DNA of 64,000 bases from Pyrocephalus nanus (taxonomy: Eukaryota > Chordata > Aves > Passeriformes > Tyrannidae). Below, in pieces: positions 32,425 to 45,766 of the stretch. The stretch's first letter is position 1, and each line of letters opens with the position of its first letter. Position numbers and translations under genes: made by a program. Location of the stretch: the NCBI GenBank assembly GCA_038380795.1, contig CM076264.1, forward strand, positions 11,906,001 through 11,970,000. Reading direction: 5' to 3'. The notes below the pieces were generated by a model, which did not search any database, had not been told where the DNA came from, and was given only the letters and a program-made list of their open reading frames with translations.

Positions 32425-34266
32425 ATACCCCCAGCCAAAAATAGAAATTGTTTAGTTATATTTTTTTTAATTGTTCAGAAAGCACCTGCCTGCAAAAATG
32501 TTTTAAATAAAGTGGAAATTTTATTTTTCCATTGGGAAAACTTTGCACTGTGGTTTTTTCGGGTAGTTCTTTCACCTGCTTTTAAAACTGCAAAGTGCAG
32601 TGAATTGTCTGAATGGGCCAATGTACTGACGGTCTATAAACATTTCCCTTATGAGCAACCAACAGGACAATCATCACACATATTGCTGACAAGGACATCT
32701 GCCTCCAGAGGCTATTCTGTGACATCCCACAGGCTGCAGTAGTTGTGTGCCCAGAGAACATGCCAGAGGAATGTTTTCCAAGCTCTCGCGCACATCCAAC
32801 GCCCTCAGCACTCGAAGTGAGTTACTGAGGCTCTTGCTCCCTTTCAGCCTTGGAAGCCCCAAGCTGGGGTGGCAAATGACAAGGTGTGTTTGGAAACAGC
32901 TCTGCCCATCTTCTGGGGCAGAGGGAGGTCACTCATGGGCTCCTTCTCAGCCACACTACAGGGTGGGCCCAGATACTTAGAAACCTGTCAAGGGAACACA
33001 GAAGGGAATAATGAGCTGTTTGCAAGCATTTCTCCCTTGTCACAGTAACTGTGAAGGCAGCATCCCCAGCACTGGTGTGTTCAGTAAGATGACACCCTCC
33101 TCCACCCAAAGATTTCCTGTGGTGTGACAGCACATTCAGCCAATCCTCATATCCAAAAGTGTGCCTTAGTCCTCTGGTCCTCTCACATCCCTCACCCTGT
33201 CTCTGACAGACCCGTGGGAGTGGTGAAGAGAAGGATGGTATCCCAAAACAAGTGTGTTTACAAGGGAGAATTTTCTCCCTTTTGCACATCATTTCATGAG
33301 GTAGAACAGGTCTGCACATGTGCAGCATTTCCCCCCTTTGTAAAATACCTGTTCATGGGTTTGAGGCTCATCAAAAGGGACAGGAAATAAACACCAGCAA
33401 AATGTCAGCATTTCCAAAAGTAGTTTCTGTAGCAGTGGTTACAGTCTGGTCGAGAGGGGTGGTTGCAGTCCAGTCGAGGTTTTGCTCCTCCTCTAGATCC
33501 CATGAGTGGTACCAAAAAACCCAAGACCCCAAGATTATATACCCTCAGGTTCAGGCAGGAAGGCTCAGCACCTCCCCCAGGCCAGGGAGTTCCACAATGG
33601 GTGACTGTGAGTTAAGGGTGTGAGGACAGGAACATCCTCCTGTCTCACAGGCCTCTCAATGCCCAGCTTACAGCCTGAGGGGTCAGGTGTGCTCTGGGCA
33701 GCTGCTGCCAATGCTCTATTGTTAACAGTTTCTGGGAAATGACATAGAAGGTTTAGAATACACAGTTTGGGTTATACCCACCCAGGGATGAACTGGTCCC
33801 AACTGCTCTAACTAGAGCAGTGCCAGGCGGGATTTGGTTTCACACAGGCGCCCTCAGCTCCAGAGCCACCATGCCAGGGCCATGGCTGCAGCTCCATCCC
33901 CTTTCCCAGCAGCCCTGCAGGCTCCATGGTGACCCTTCCCCACTGCCAGAGCCTGCTGTTGTTCAGGTGTCCCCTTGCCATCTTTGCTGCGTCATCAGAC
34001 ACTTTTTGCCCTCTGCTTCCCTTCCAGAGTCTGCCAATTAAATAACCCTTAGGAACAGCAGAATGAAACTTTCAGGTGCCAGACCTGAAAGTGTTGCCCC
34101 TTGTTCTTTGGCATCATTGTCTCACACTCCTGGAGGAATGTGTGCCTTCACTGGAGAGACACAACCAAGGTGGAGACGAAAAACACGGTTGTGAGAGATG
34201 AGGATGAAGAAAGATACCAAAAATGGAGACAGAATCTGCAAGATTCCTTGGATGAAGAAGCCTCTA

Positions 34267-34667
34267 TGTGACAACATTATGGACTGATATTATGGACTGT
34301 TGCAGTATTCTAGTTTTTAGTGTTTAGTGTTGTTTAGTGTATCTTCTCCTCACCTTGTACCTCCATAGTTTTTTGTAAATTTTCCTAGTTGTTTTTTCCC
34401 TTATATTCTCCTTTTTCTTATTGGCTGTTCAATGCCGCAATGCAGATACTCCTTAAAAGGTTCTGCCTCTCCCATTTTCTCCTTATAAAGATGTGTTCCT
34501 CCACTATCCTTCCTTATGCAGATCCTCTTTGCATGGTTCCACCCAGTTACACCTCCAGTTTCACAAAGTTCAGCTCATGCCCTATATAAGGCCAGGGCCA
34601 GTGTAATAAAGTGCCGCCTAGCCTTCACCCACACCATGAGGAGGTAGCTTTTTTCTGCTCGGGCCCC
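34267..34667 (+). mobile_element. LTR-like remnant, short spacer 3
   Basis: Same as in short spacer 2 apart from a few substitutions. Confidence 0.45.
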
Positions 34668-34727
34668 ACAAAATGCGCAAGTCACAGAATTTAGGTTTCT
34701 GCCACTTGTTTTCCTTGAATGCCTCTG

Positions 34728-35047
34728 CTCCCGCCGCCTTTGGGCAAAGCAGCTGCATGTCTGGCGCTGGTAGCTGAGGGTTCCCTCAGTGGCTGCTCCG
34801 TCTCAGCCGCCGGGCAGGGGCCGGGGGGCTCGGTGGCACAGGGCTGTGCTGTGCCCCCGTCTTGGGGACGTGCCGTGTCCTGAGGTTGGGAAGTGCCGAG
34901 TTGTCCCGTTGGAGTGGGGGGTGTGGGCGGGGCCCGCCAGGGTTGTGTGATTGTGACATCCAGGTGACAGCGGGGCAGCTGCCGAGGGCAGAGCCCGTCC
35001 CTGGGCAGCACTGCGAGGTGTGCGGCCGCACGGATCGCAGCGCAGCT
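34728..35047 (+). promoter_or_regulatory. GC-rich block upstream of copy 4
   Basis: Same block at the 9,097-base offset. Confidence 0.4.
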
Positions 35048-35197
35048 CTCGCTCCGAGAGGTGTTGGCTGTTTGGAAAGCGAGTGTTTGTCTGAACATCC
35101 ACTCTGTGAGGTGTTCAGTCTTTAAAAACCCTCTCTTTATCAGGATTGTCACTCTGTGACACATTCCCTGTCTGGAAAGTCTGTTTGTGCAAGGTAA
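35048..35197 (+). repeat. 50-bp minisatellite, three units (short spacer 3)
   Basis: Same three-unit form. Confidence 0.85.
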
Positions 35198-35545
35198 TTC
35201 CCTGCTTGTCTGGAAGGGAGGGGAAAAAGGGCAGGTATTTCTGTTTCTGCTCCCTTCCATCCCTTTAGATCAGCAGGAACAGCTTCACATCCAGATTCTT
35301 ACTACTGCCTCTACAAGCTGAGAACAATTGTCTCTCAAAGAAGTTGTCTCCTCAAGGAAATTAATTCTTATTATTACCCAGCCTGCAGTGAGACAAATGA
35401 ATTTCAAGTGGAGAGGAAGGTTCCGGGAGGGCTTGCTGCTGCTTCAGCTTTAAATTTCAGTGTCTCTGAGGAGTAGGATAGCCATGAAATCCCTTGCAAA
35501 GGAGGCTGATACTGGCAGTGCAAAGGCCCCTTGGCTCTGGCCCGG

Positions 35546-36412
35546 CTGTCCCTTCAAAGAACTGAATACCTGCAAAGACATCAGGTTTTTCCCCCACTGT
35601 CAAGGTTAGCAATGGCAGCGTTGAAGGGAAGAGAAGCTCTTGACCTGAGCTCATAGAGTTCAAGCTTCCAGGCAGCTTCCAAGTTCAATTAGAGCAGCTG
35701 TTTGTTGTGTCTGTACAGTCACACAGGACAGGAGCTCGTAAGGAAAACCTTGGCATCTTGGAGTCCCCTGAAACAGCAGTTTGTGGGGAGCTGCAGGGAA
35801 AGATGCAACACTCCTCACTGAAAGGGAGTGAAGCAACCAAGTGTTTGAAGCTTTCTGAGAAACAAGCCCAAATACCAAGCAGTAACAAAGAATAAAGAGT
35901 TGCTTTTAGAAGAAGAAAAGCCCTCCTACCTAAATTGTCCAGCTAGGCTAGTGGGCACCAGGGAGGAAAGCTTGTGTTCCTAAACACAGCTTGGTTGCAA
36001 AAGCATTTGCAGGTTGTGGAAAAAATAATGCCAGGTTAACGAGGCCCACACAGCCTGAAATTCACGGGGCATCAGGGTGGCTGAAAACCTGGTCCTGTCA
36101 AAGGTGTTTGCAAAAGTCTTGGATTGTTTCATGAAGGCTTGCTGTCACTGCTGGCTGCTCACAGGTTTATAGCTGTGTTAAGGATAAGCTGGGCACAGAG
36201 CAGGCTTCCCTCCCACACTGTTTAGTCCCATGTGTGTGAGCATCTCTGTCCACCTAAGTTAGGACAACGGGAGGCCCATCCAACAGAAGTTGAAAGAAAG
36301 CTGGAACGACTTCTTCCAGTGCGCGCTTCCCAATTGTGCCACCTTTTGTTTTTTCTTTTTCCATTCCAGTGGGCACTTTGTTCTTTTGAGGCAGTTGATT
36401 TAGCAGCCAAGG
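35546..36412. other. Short-spacer-specific segment (third)
   Basis: Counterpart at the 9,097-base offset. Confidence 0.55.
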
Positions 36413-36666
36413 TTCTGGTTTTCATGATTCTGAGGAGGGAACAAATAGGAAATGCTTCCTTGATTTGAGATGCCTACTCTCATCCTAGTGTGTGTCTATC
36501 CCTTCGGCTTCTGAGCTGCAGGCTGAGGGGGTGTCCGACAGGATTCCCACCTGTCGTGGCCTGTGTCTTTCTGTGGCTTGCACCATTGTTATCTGATGGT
36601 CCCTTCCCTGCTGAATATCTGTTTTTTCTCTTCTAGAGAAGCTGACTCAAACTGGAGTCATTCACA

Positions 36667-39600
36667 ATGGAACCGCCAGACAACGGGAAGAGAGACGAGA
36701 GGTAGGAATTCATTGGGTGTCATCTTGACCTCCCAGGTGTTGGGAAAATGTCGAGGTGGTTTCCAAAAAGTAATCCCCCCCTCAGTGCAAGAGTCATAAT
36801 CCGTGAGGGGGAGAAGTAAGGAGCTGAGGACTGGTGTGGTATTTGAGAACACGTCAGTGGTGGGGAAGACAAGGCTCTTCCCTTGCAAACTGGGGCACTT
36901 GAGAAGAAGAATCTAGGAATTGTATGTAGACAGTAGACTGGAGTTCCAGGAGAGAGATACCTGCATCCACTATGCCTGCACGCTTTTCCTTCCCCACTGT
37001 CCACCAATATTGGAGCAGGAGATTCCCTTCTTTTGCTGTAGCATTTCACTGATGAGGTGTAGTTGAAAGGAACTGGTTTTCCATGAAGTCACTGTGCTGG
37101 GCATGTGACACAGCTTTACTGGTGTTTTGCTGTGGGGCTGGTGGAACTGAGTGCAGGCAGATGTGGCTGAGGAGGAACAGGGGATCAGGGCTGCTGTTTT
37201 CTGAATTTCTGAGACCTTCCTTCTAATTCAATTTATGGGACTGTTTTCAATGCAACTCTACGGTGTCCCAAATCAGCACCTTTCCAAATCTTTGAAAGTG
37301 GCACCATCTTCAAAATGGCGCATTCCCTTTTTCTCTCCGGTGGAGACTTGGGGCAGAAGTCTGAAGGAAAATGAGAATGGGAGTTGCTCAGGTCAATCAC
37401 TGCACGGGGATCTGCCAGCTCATGGGCTTATGACCCCCACCGACTGCTTCTCAATTTGTTTCACAATTAAGTGGGTGGCCAGATTGTCCCTTCCCACCCT
37501 TCTTGATGGATGGTAGCAGGAGTAGAAATAGCTTTTGAGAAAGAGGCATGCTGTCCCTTGTGTGTCTCATTGCTATGTGGGACAGCAAATGCTTGACCCA
37601 ACTGATTTGTCAGCTGTAAGCATTCTCTGGATTTCCAAATTACTGCCATGCTGGACATGTGGCCTTGTCTGACAAGCATGGTCTGTGCAGAGAGTATCAA
37701 TGGGTTGGTAACGATGGTGTAAGATGTTGCTCATCTTTTGTCTTTCTCTTTGTGAAAGCTTGTCCAAGAAGAACAGAGACTTGCTTCGTCTTGAGGCGCA
37801 AGAGAAGAGGAGACGGGAGGCTGCCGGGGAGAAAGAGCGGTTCCCTGGGAAGACTCCCACCTTTGCAAAACCCTACAAGGTACTGGCCGTGGGGAGCGGA
37901 GGGGAAGGAGAGGAAGGAGAGCTGTGTCTTCTGCATGGGGTGTAGCAGACTTGAGCATGGTACAGGCAAACACAGCATCTTCCCATCTGCTGAACTTCAG
38001 TTCCTCCGAGGATGTGCTTAAAGCTCTGCTGGCTGTGCAAGAGAACCATGGACTTGGGGTTGGTCTCCTGTAGGTGGAGGGAGAGTGCTCAAGAGCAGCT
38101 TGGCTGCCTGTCTCTCTGCAGCTGTGGCCATAAAAAAGCACATCTGACCTCGGTGCTCCTGAGGGCTGCAGGTGCATCTGCAAGCTTGGCTTGCAAGGAC
38201 TGACAGTGGCCAGAGCAGTCCCGTGTGCTTTGGAGAGGCTGGCAGGATCAAGACCAGCTTGCCTAACTTCACTTGTAGTGATGCATGGGGATCCAGTTAA
38301 GATGCTGAGGAATGCCCCTTGCTGAGCTGGATCTCTTGGGGTGCTACTGAAATTTCCAGCTCTCTCTTCTTGTGTTGCAGACCAAGAAGAGAGATGTCCT
38401 GTCAAGGCACATTAGGAACGTCATGGGCAGTTTTAAGGATTTCAAGGTGTACATGAGACAGAATTTCCAGAAGGTCATATGGATTCCAAAAAAGTTGAAA
38501 TCCAGATCCCAGACCAGGGGCAGGAACCAAGCATGTCATGAACTGAGCTGCAGTCAAACCAAGTCCATTCAGGGCTCAGTGACAGAAGAAAGATTTAAAA
38601 ATGCTAAGGCATCAAAATCACCTGAGCTGGAACCTTCCCTGCAGAAAACCAACTCCACCCATGTGCCATCCATTGAGGATATTTTGAGGGTAGGTGCTCT
38701 CAAAGAACAGAGCTCTGTGTTTCCTTCTATTGTGCTTGCATTAAGGTAAGGGGTGGGGCAAAACACACTGCTCCACTTCTATTCACTCTTGATAGCTGCT
38801 TCTCTCCATTGTTTTCCAGGAAATGACCTCCTCATTTTCACAGCCCCTGTCTCCTCTGCACATGCCTCCGAACACAGAGCCTTCCAAATTGCCGCGCTCC
38901 ACAGAGGTAAACCAGCCCCTTTTTGCCAGGGCTTTGGTCACTTTACAAGAGAGCTTTCTGCCTCTGGCATGGGCTTTCATCTGCTTTGGAGCCCAGTGGA
39001 TCTCGAGTTGTGAAACAGCTGCTTCCAGGGCATTGTTTTGCTCAGAATTAGAACCCATTGTGCTTCAGAGTGTTTTGGAGTGGGCTGAGATGGTGGCCAG
39101 GTTAGACTCTGGGACACTTCCCAGTCAGACTGACAAGCTAGTCAAAGTATTTAGTGCAGTGGGTAACACCTGGGAAACAAATCATTGGTCAAGTGCTATT
39201 GGGAGAGAGCTGATTTATTTATTTCATTGTCAAAATACACTTTGTCCTTTCTTTCTAGGGCACAGACGGCTCTGTAGCTCAGAATCAGGGTAAGTAGAGA
39301 TGCCAGGCAAACCCACAGTTTTGTGTGTATTGACAGGTCATTTCGTGTGTGGTGTGGGAAATGTTGTGGACAACATGAGATGTTTACATGGATTAAGAAG
39401 GATGATTTCCTCTGCTTTGTTGCAGAGGGATCAATTTAGAATGGCCTTAGAGACTAAATGTTCATTACCTCGAAATTAAAACAGTATTTCCTTAAGAAAT
39501 GCCATTAGGAAACCCCACTGGGAAAGCCCACCAAGTGGTGAACAATCTCAGTGGCAAAGACATCCTGGAAGAAAGTGTCTTTCCAATCTGGTGCTCAGAG

Positions 39601-40819
39601 ATCATAGGGTGAAACAGGCTACAAGTGAGGCAAATAATGCAACCTCTTCCTGTTTGATGCACAGAGCAGTCTGGCACAGCTTCAGGAACATTGCCGAGTT
39701 CTCGGCCAAGATCACTGTAAGTAACCAGACCCTGGTCCCAGCTCTACTGGACAGTTACTTAAAAGAACGTGTTAGGAATAAATACTGATGCTCCTTGAGG
39801 ATTCTGAAGCTTAATTTTTTTTTTCCTCAAGTTTTATCGGTCTGATTTTTGTTAGAAAACTTGAGTGCAGATAATTATTTCTGGATGGACTCATAGAAAG
39901 GTTTAGGTTGGAAAAGGTCTTTAAGATCATCAAGTCCAACCATTAATCCAGCAATGTCAAGTCCACTAAACCATGGAAGAGTTACATTGGCTCTGTTAAA
40001 ACCAAAAGAGAACTGAAGAACCCCCCACAAGTATTAATGTCCTACTGTTGGGGAGCAGTGCAGGCTGAGAGTGTGTGAGTCTCTTCCTGTGCAAGGATCA
40101 GACTCTTCAGCCCTGCCGGCTGGGCCAGGGAGCCTTTTGTGAGGAGCACTCCCTCACGGAGGTTGTTTGACAAGCAAAGCCCAAATCTTGTTCAGTGTCT
40201 GGTGCTTGAGGGTTTATCTGCCTTGGCTGATATTCATCTTCTGGTTGTCTTTCAGTTGGCTCCTGCATGACCTGCACCTCAGTGATAGTGAGGAGAGTGA
40301 GGACAACCAAGTCAGTTTGGGATGTTGTACACACCAGGCACACACACATGCCTTGGACTCATCTCAACTTGTTGCATTGTTCTGAGTTCCTTCAGCTAAC
40401 CTTTCCTTCCCCTCTCTTCTATGTCTTTGTGACCAAAACAGCTTGTTGAAAAGCCGCCTTCTCCACTTGCTGGTCCAAGCTCCTCATCCCTGGACACCAG
40501 TGACTCAGAGAGCTCCTGGGGCTCAGAGACCCGCCACACCGTGGGTACCAAAAGGCCTGGCAAGCCCCTGGTGCACAACAGGGCCAAGAGATGCCGGAGG
40601 GAGAACAGCGAGCCTGATCCATTGGAGATCAGAGCCCAGTGTTCCAGGAACAAGCAGGTACTCAGACATAGAGTGAAGCTGGAATCAACTTATGTTGAGC
40701 TTGATGTGAACTTTCAAAACCTGAGTGATTTTGTTTTGCTTTTTTCTTTCTTCGTGTTAGAAGAGACAGATGTGAAGATTAAAGTGAGTCTTCAGAAAGC
40801 AAAGACTGCAATAAAGTGA
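36667..40819 (+). CDS. AFF1-like: AFF1-like gene copy 4 (near-identical twin of copy 3)
   Basis: Exons: 36637-36701 (ATG 36667), 37759-37879, 38381-38689, 38820-38906, 39259-39289, 39665-39716, 40256-40310 and 40442 onward to TGA 40817-40819. Every boundary lies exactly 9,097 bases from its counterpart in copy 3, and I saw no difference in the stretches compared, introns included. The product is again about 355 residues: N-terminal homology domain at about 12-90, one ELL module at about 150-184, the acidic/serine block near 210-245, then the basic region. Out-of-frame C-terminal remnant: 41156-41250. Such identity means either a very recent duplication or ongoing conversion. A collapsed or falsely duplicated assembly is the alternative to exclude. 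Confidence 0.8.
37004..37414 (+). other. 411-bp optional intron 1 segment, copy 4
   Basis: Exactly 9,097 bases after the copy 3 segment, with no difference noticed. Confidence 0.78.
39883..39977 (-). mobile_element. CR1 fragment, intron of copy 4
   Basis: Same antisense CR1 tail, identical to copy 3. Confidence 0.78.
40687..40698 (+). other. Deletion junction in large exon, copy 4
   Basis: Identical to the copy 3 junction, 9,097 bases away. Confidence 0.8.
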
Positions 40820-41515
40820 AGTGAGTACACAGTGGTGGGATGTCAGAAAGATGCTTAAGTCCAAGTCTCTCTTAAAAAGGGGGAGGTGAAGGACTGTATC
40901 TCCTGTCCTACTACTCCAGAGTTTGCTTCTAAGATAAGATGCCTTCTGAAACCTTATTTGCTGGAGATTTGCCTTTACACAATGTGCAGTAGGAAGGCTG
41001 TAAAAAGGCTCACAGTAATGAGGCAGTTGCTGAAATTCTCAAGGCTTTGCAAGTGCCCTTTGAATAAAGTAACTGGATTTGCTGACTGTCCTCTGTCAGA
41101 TGTGCCTGTTGTATGAAACCAACCAATGGTTTTCTCTCTGCCTCTCTTTTTCCAGAGATCTTGGCTGAAGTCAGAAGAGAGACCTGGGCTCTGGTATTGA
41201 CCAGCAGCCAGACCGACCTGTTCCACTCCACCAGACAGGGATTACAGTGACTGAGACTGGAAGAAAACGGGACCAAAATGTTTCTCCAGGACATCAAATC
41301 CCTTCCAGTTTTTTGTAGTTGTGAAGCCTTAGGAAGTTAGAAGCTCAGTTTAGTAATCTATGAAGCCATAGAAACTTAGGAAATTATCTTAACTATTTTT
41401 GAAGACTTCGAAGCTTAGTTTCGGATTTTTTTTTGAATTTTTCTAAAACGCACCTTGAAATTTTTTGCAATTTGTAGACATAGGAGCTTAGAAGCTTAGT
41501 GTAGTTAGTGTTTTC

Positions 41516-41521
41516 AATAAA
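41516..41521 (+). promoter_or_regulatory. Poly(A) signal, copy 4
   Basis: AATAAA, identical context to copy 3. Confidence 0.6.
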
Positions 41522-43363
41522 ATACCCCCAGCCAAAAATAGAAATTGTTTAGTTATATTTTTTTTAATTGTTCAGAAAGCACCTGCCTGCAAAAATGTTT
41601 TAAATAAAGTGGAAATTTTATTTTTCCATTGGGAAAACTTTGCACTGTGGTTTTTTCGGGTAGTTCTTTCACCTGCTTTTAAAACTGCAAAGTGCAGTGA
41701 ATTGTCTGAATGGGCCAATGTACTGACGGTCTATAAACATTTCCCTTATGAGCAACCAACAGGACAATCATCACACATATTGCTGACAAGGACATCTGCC
41801 TCCAGAGGCTATTCTGTGACATCCCACAGGCTGCAGTAGTTGTGTGCCCAGAGAACATGCCAGAGGAATGTTTTCCAAGCTCTCGCGCACATCCAACGCC
41901 CTCAGCACTCGAAGTGAGTTACTGAGGCTCTTGCTCCCTTTCAGCCTTGGAAGCCCCAAGCTGGGGTGGCAAATGACAAGGTGTGTTTGGAAACAGCTCT
42001 GCCCATCTTCTGGGGCAGAGGGAGGTCACTCATGGGCTCCTTCTCAGCCACACTACAGGGTGGGCCCAGATACTTAGAAACCTGTCAAGGGAACACAGAA
42101 GGGAATAATGAGCTGTTTGCAAGCATTTCTCCCTTGTCACAGTAACTGTGAAGGCAGCATCCCCAGCACTGGTGTGTTCAGTAAGATGACACCCTCCTCC
42201 ACCCAAAGATTTCCTGTGGTGTGACAGCACATTCAGCCAATCCTCATATCCAAAAGTGTGCCTTAGTCCTCTGGTCCTCTCACATCCCTCACCCTGTCTC
42301 TGACAGACCCGTGGGAGTGGTGAAGAGAAGGATGGTATCCCAAAACAAGTGTGTTTACAAGGGAGAATTTTCTCCCTTTTGCACATCATTTCATGAGGTA
42401 GAACAGGTCTGCACATGTGCAGCATTTCCCCCCTTTGTAAAATACCTGTTCATGGGTTTGAGGCTCATCAAAAGGGACAGGAAATAAACACCAGCAAAAT
42501 GTCAGCATTTCCAAAAGTAGTTTCTGTAGCAGTGGTTACAGTCTGGTCGAGAGGGGTGGTTGCAGTCCAGTCGAGGTTTTGCTCCTCCTCTAGATCCCAT
42601 GAGTGGTACCAAAAAACCCAAGACCCCAAGATTATATACCCTCAGGTTCAGGCAGGAAGGCTCAGCACCTCCCCCAGGCCAGGGAGTTCCACAATGGGTG
42701 ACTGTGAGTTAAGGGTGTGAGGACAGGAACATCCTCCTGTCTCACAGGCCTCTCAATGCCCAGCTTACAGCCTGAGGGGTCAGGTGTGCTCTGGGCAGCT
42801 GCTGCCAATGCTCTATTGTTAACAGTTTCTGGGAAATGACATAGAAGGTTTAGAATACACAGTTTGGGTTATACCCACCCAGGGATGAACTGGTCCCAAC
42901 TGCTCTAACTAGAGCAGTGCCAGGCGGGATTTGGTTTCACACAGGCGCCCTCAGCTCCAGAGCCACCATGCCAGGGCCATGGCTGCAGCTCCATCCCCTT
43001 TCCCAGCAGCCCTGCAGGCTCCATGGTGACCCTTCCCCACTGCCAGAGCCTGCTGTTGTTCAGGTGTCCCCTTGCCATCTTTGCTGCGTCATCAGACACT
43101 TTTTGCCCTCTGCTTCCCTTCCAGAGTCTGCCAATTAAATAACCCTTAGGAACAGCAGAATGAAACTTTCAGGTGCCAGACCTGAAAGTGTTGCCCCTTG
43201 TTCTTTGGCATCATTGTCTCACACTCCTGGAGGAATGTGTGCCTTCACTGGAGAGACACAACCAAGGTGGAGACGAAAAACACGGTTGTGAGAGATGAGG
43301 ATGAAGAAAGATACCAAAAATGGAGACAGAATCTGCAAGATTCCTTGGATGAAGAAGCCTCTA

Positions 43364-43764
43364 TGTGACAACATTATGGACTGATATTATGGACTGTTGC
43401 AGTATTCTAGTTTTTAGTGTTTAGTGTTGTTTAGTGTATCTTCTCCTCACCTTGTACCTCCATAGTTTTTTGTAAATTTTCCTAGTTGTTTTTTCCCTTA
43501 TATTCTCCTTTTTCTTATTGGCTGTTCAATGCCGCAATGCAGATACTCCTTAAAAGGTTCTGCCTCTCCCATTTTCTCCTTATAAAGATGTGTTCCTCCA
43601 CTATCCTTCCTTATGCAGATCCTCTTTGCATGGTTCCACCCAGTTACACCTCCAGTTTCACAAAGTTCAGCTCATGCCCTATATAAGGCCAGGGCCAGTG
43701 TAATAAAGTGCCGCCTAGCCTTCACCCACACCATGAGGAGGTAGCTTTTTTCTGCTCGGGCCCC
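43364..43764 (+). mobile_element. LTR-like remnant, short spacer 4
   Basis: Same as in short spacer 3 in the stretches compared. Confidence 0.45.
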
Positions 43765-43824
43765 ACAAAATGCGCAAGTCACAGAATTTAGGTTTCTGCC
43801 ACTTGTTTTCCTTGAATGCCTCTG

Positions 43825-44144
43825 CTCCCGCCGCCTTTGGGCAAAGCAGCTGCATGTCTGGCGCTGGTAGCTGAGGGTTCCCTCAGTGGCTGCTCCGTCT
43901 CAGCCGCCGGGCAGGGGCCGGGGGGCTCGGTGGCACAGGGCTGTGCTGTGCCCCCGTCTTGGGGACGTGCCGTGTCCTGAGGTTGGGAAGTGCCGAGTTG
44001 TCCCGTTGGAGTGGGGGGTGTGGGCGGGGCCCGCCAGGGTTGTGTGATTGTGACATCCAGGTGACAGCGGGGCAGCTGCCGAGGGCAGAGCCCGTCCCTG
44101 GGCAGCACTGCGAGGTGTGCGGCCGCACGGATCGCAGCGCAGCT
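43825..44144 (+). promoter_or_regulatory. GC-rich block upstream of copy 5
   Basis: Same block at the 9,097-base offset. Confidence 0.4.
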
Positions 44145-44294
44145 CTCGCTCCGAGAGGTGTTGGCTGTTTGGAAAGCGAGTGTTTGTCTGAACATCCACT
44201 CTGTGAGGTGTTCAGTCTTTAAAAACCCTCTCTTTATCAGGATTGTCACTCTGTGACACATTCCCTGTCTGGAAAGTCTGTTTGTGCAAGGTAA
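44145..44294 (+). repeat. 50-bp minisatellite, three units (short spacer 4)
   Basis: Same three-unit form. Confidence 0.85.
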
Positions 44295-44642
44295 TTCCCT
44301 GCTTGTCTGGAAGGGAGGGGAAAAAGGGCAGGTATTTCTGTTTCTGCTCCCTTCCATCCCTTTAGATCAGCAGGAACAGCTTCACATCCAGATTCTTACT
44401 ACTGCCTCTACAAGCTGAGAACAATTGTCTCTCAAAGAAGTTGTCTCCTCAAGGAAATTAATTCTTATTATTACCCAGCCTGCAGTGAGACAAATGAATT
44501 TCAAGTGGAGAGGAAGGTTCCGGGAGGGCTTGCTGCTGCTTCAGCTTTAAATTTCAGTGTCTCTGAGGAGTAGGATAGCCATGAAATCCCTTGCAAAGGA
44601 GGCTGATACTGGCAGTGCAAAGGCCCCTTGGCTCTGGCCCGG

Positions 44643-45509
44643 CTGTCCCTTCAAAGAACTGAATACCTGCAAAGACATCAGGTTTTTCCCCCACTGTCAA
44701 GGTTAGCAATGGCAGCGTTGAAGGGAAGAGAAGCTCTTGACCTGAGCTCATAGAGTTCAAGCTTCCAGGCAGCTTCCAAGTTCAATTAGAGCAGCTGTTT
44801 GTTGTGTCTGTACAGTCACACAGGACAGGAGCTCGTAAGGAAAACCTTGGCATCTTGGAGTCCCCTGAAACAGCAGTTTGTGGGGAGCTGCAGGGAAAGA
44901 TGCAACACTCCTCACTGAAAGGGAGTGAAGCAACCAAGTGTTTGAAGCTTTCTGAGAAACAAGCCCAAATACCAAGCAGTAACAAAGAATAAAGAGTTGC
45001 TTTTAGAAGAAGAAAAGCCCTCCTACCTAAATTGTCCAGCTAGGCTAGTGGGCACCAGGGAGGAAAGCTTGTGTTCCTAAACACAGCTTGGTTGCAAAAG
45101 CATTTGCAGGTTGTGGAAAAAATAATGCCAGGTTAACGAGGCCCACACAGCCTGAAATTCACGGGGCATCAGGGTGGCTGAAAACCTGGTCCTGTCAAAG
45201 GTGTTTGCAAAAGTCTTGGATTGTTTCATGAAGGCTTGCTGTCACTGCTGGCTGCTCACAGGTTTATAGCTGTGTTAAGGATAAGCTGGGCACAGAGCAG
45301 GCTTCCCTCCCACACTGTTTAGTCCCATGTGTGTGAGCATCTCTGTCCACCTAAGTTAGGACAACGGGAGGCCCATCCAACAGAAGTTGAAAGAAAGCTG
45401 GAACGACTTCTTCCAGTGCGCGCTTCCCAATTGTGTCACCTTTTGTTTTTTCTTTTTCCATTCCAGTGGGCACTTTGTTCTTTTGAGGCAGTTGATTTAG
45501 CAGCCAAGG
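44643..45509. other. Short-spacer-specific segment (fourth)
   Basis: Counterpart at the 9,097-base offset. Near its right end (about 45,430) the match to the previous unit begins to break. Confidence 0.55.
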
Positions 45510-45766
45510 TTCTGGTTTTCATGATTCTGAGGAGGGAACAAATAGGAAATGCTTCCTTGCTTTCAGATCCCTACTCTCATCCTAGTGTGTGTGTCTATCC
45601 CTTCAGCTTCTGAGCTGCAGGCTGAGGGGGTGTCCGACAGGATTCCCACCTGTCGTGGCCTGTGTCTTTCTGTGGCTTGCACCATTGTTATCTGATGATC
45701 CCTTCCCTGATGAATTACCTGGTTTTTGTCTTCTAGAGAATCTGACTCAAACTGGAGTCATTCATA

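Larger units (their letters stand above)
32425..36636. other. Short-type spacer between copies 3 and 4
   Basis: Nearly identical to the preceding spacer at a 9,097-base offset. No gene seen. Confidence 0.8.
20496..45430 (+). repeat. 9,097-bp homogeneous tandem units
   Basis: Between these points, exons, introns and spacers recur at exactly 9,097 bases with very few differences (for example C/T and A/G changes near the LTR TATA box). This covers about 2.7 periods. The left limit coincides with the end of the second IEDILR exon of copy 2, which aligns with the end of exon 3 in copies 3 and 4. Confidence 0.85.
41522..45736. other. Short-type spacer between copies 4 and 5
   Basis: Matches the preceding spacer until about 45.43 kb. 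From there base differences appear, and the 3' end takes the form that precedes copies 2 and 5. A conversion or crossover breakpoint is therefore visible just upstream of copy 5. Confidence 0.8.
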
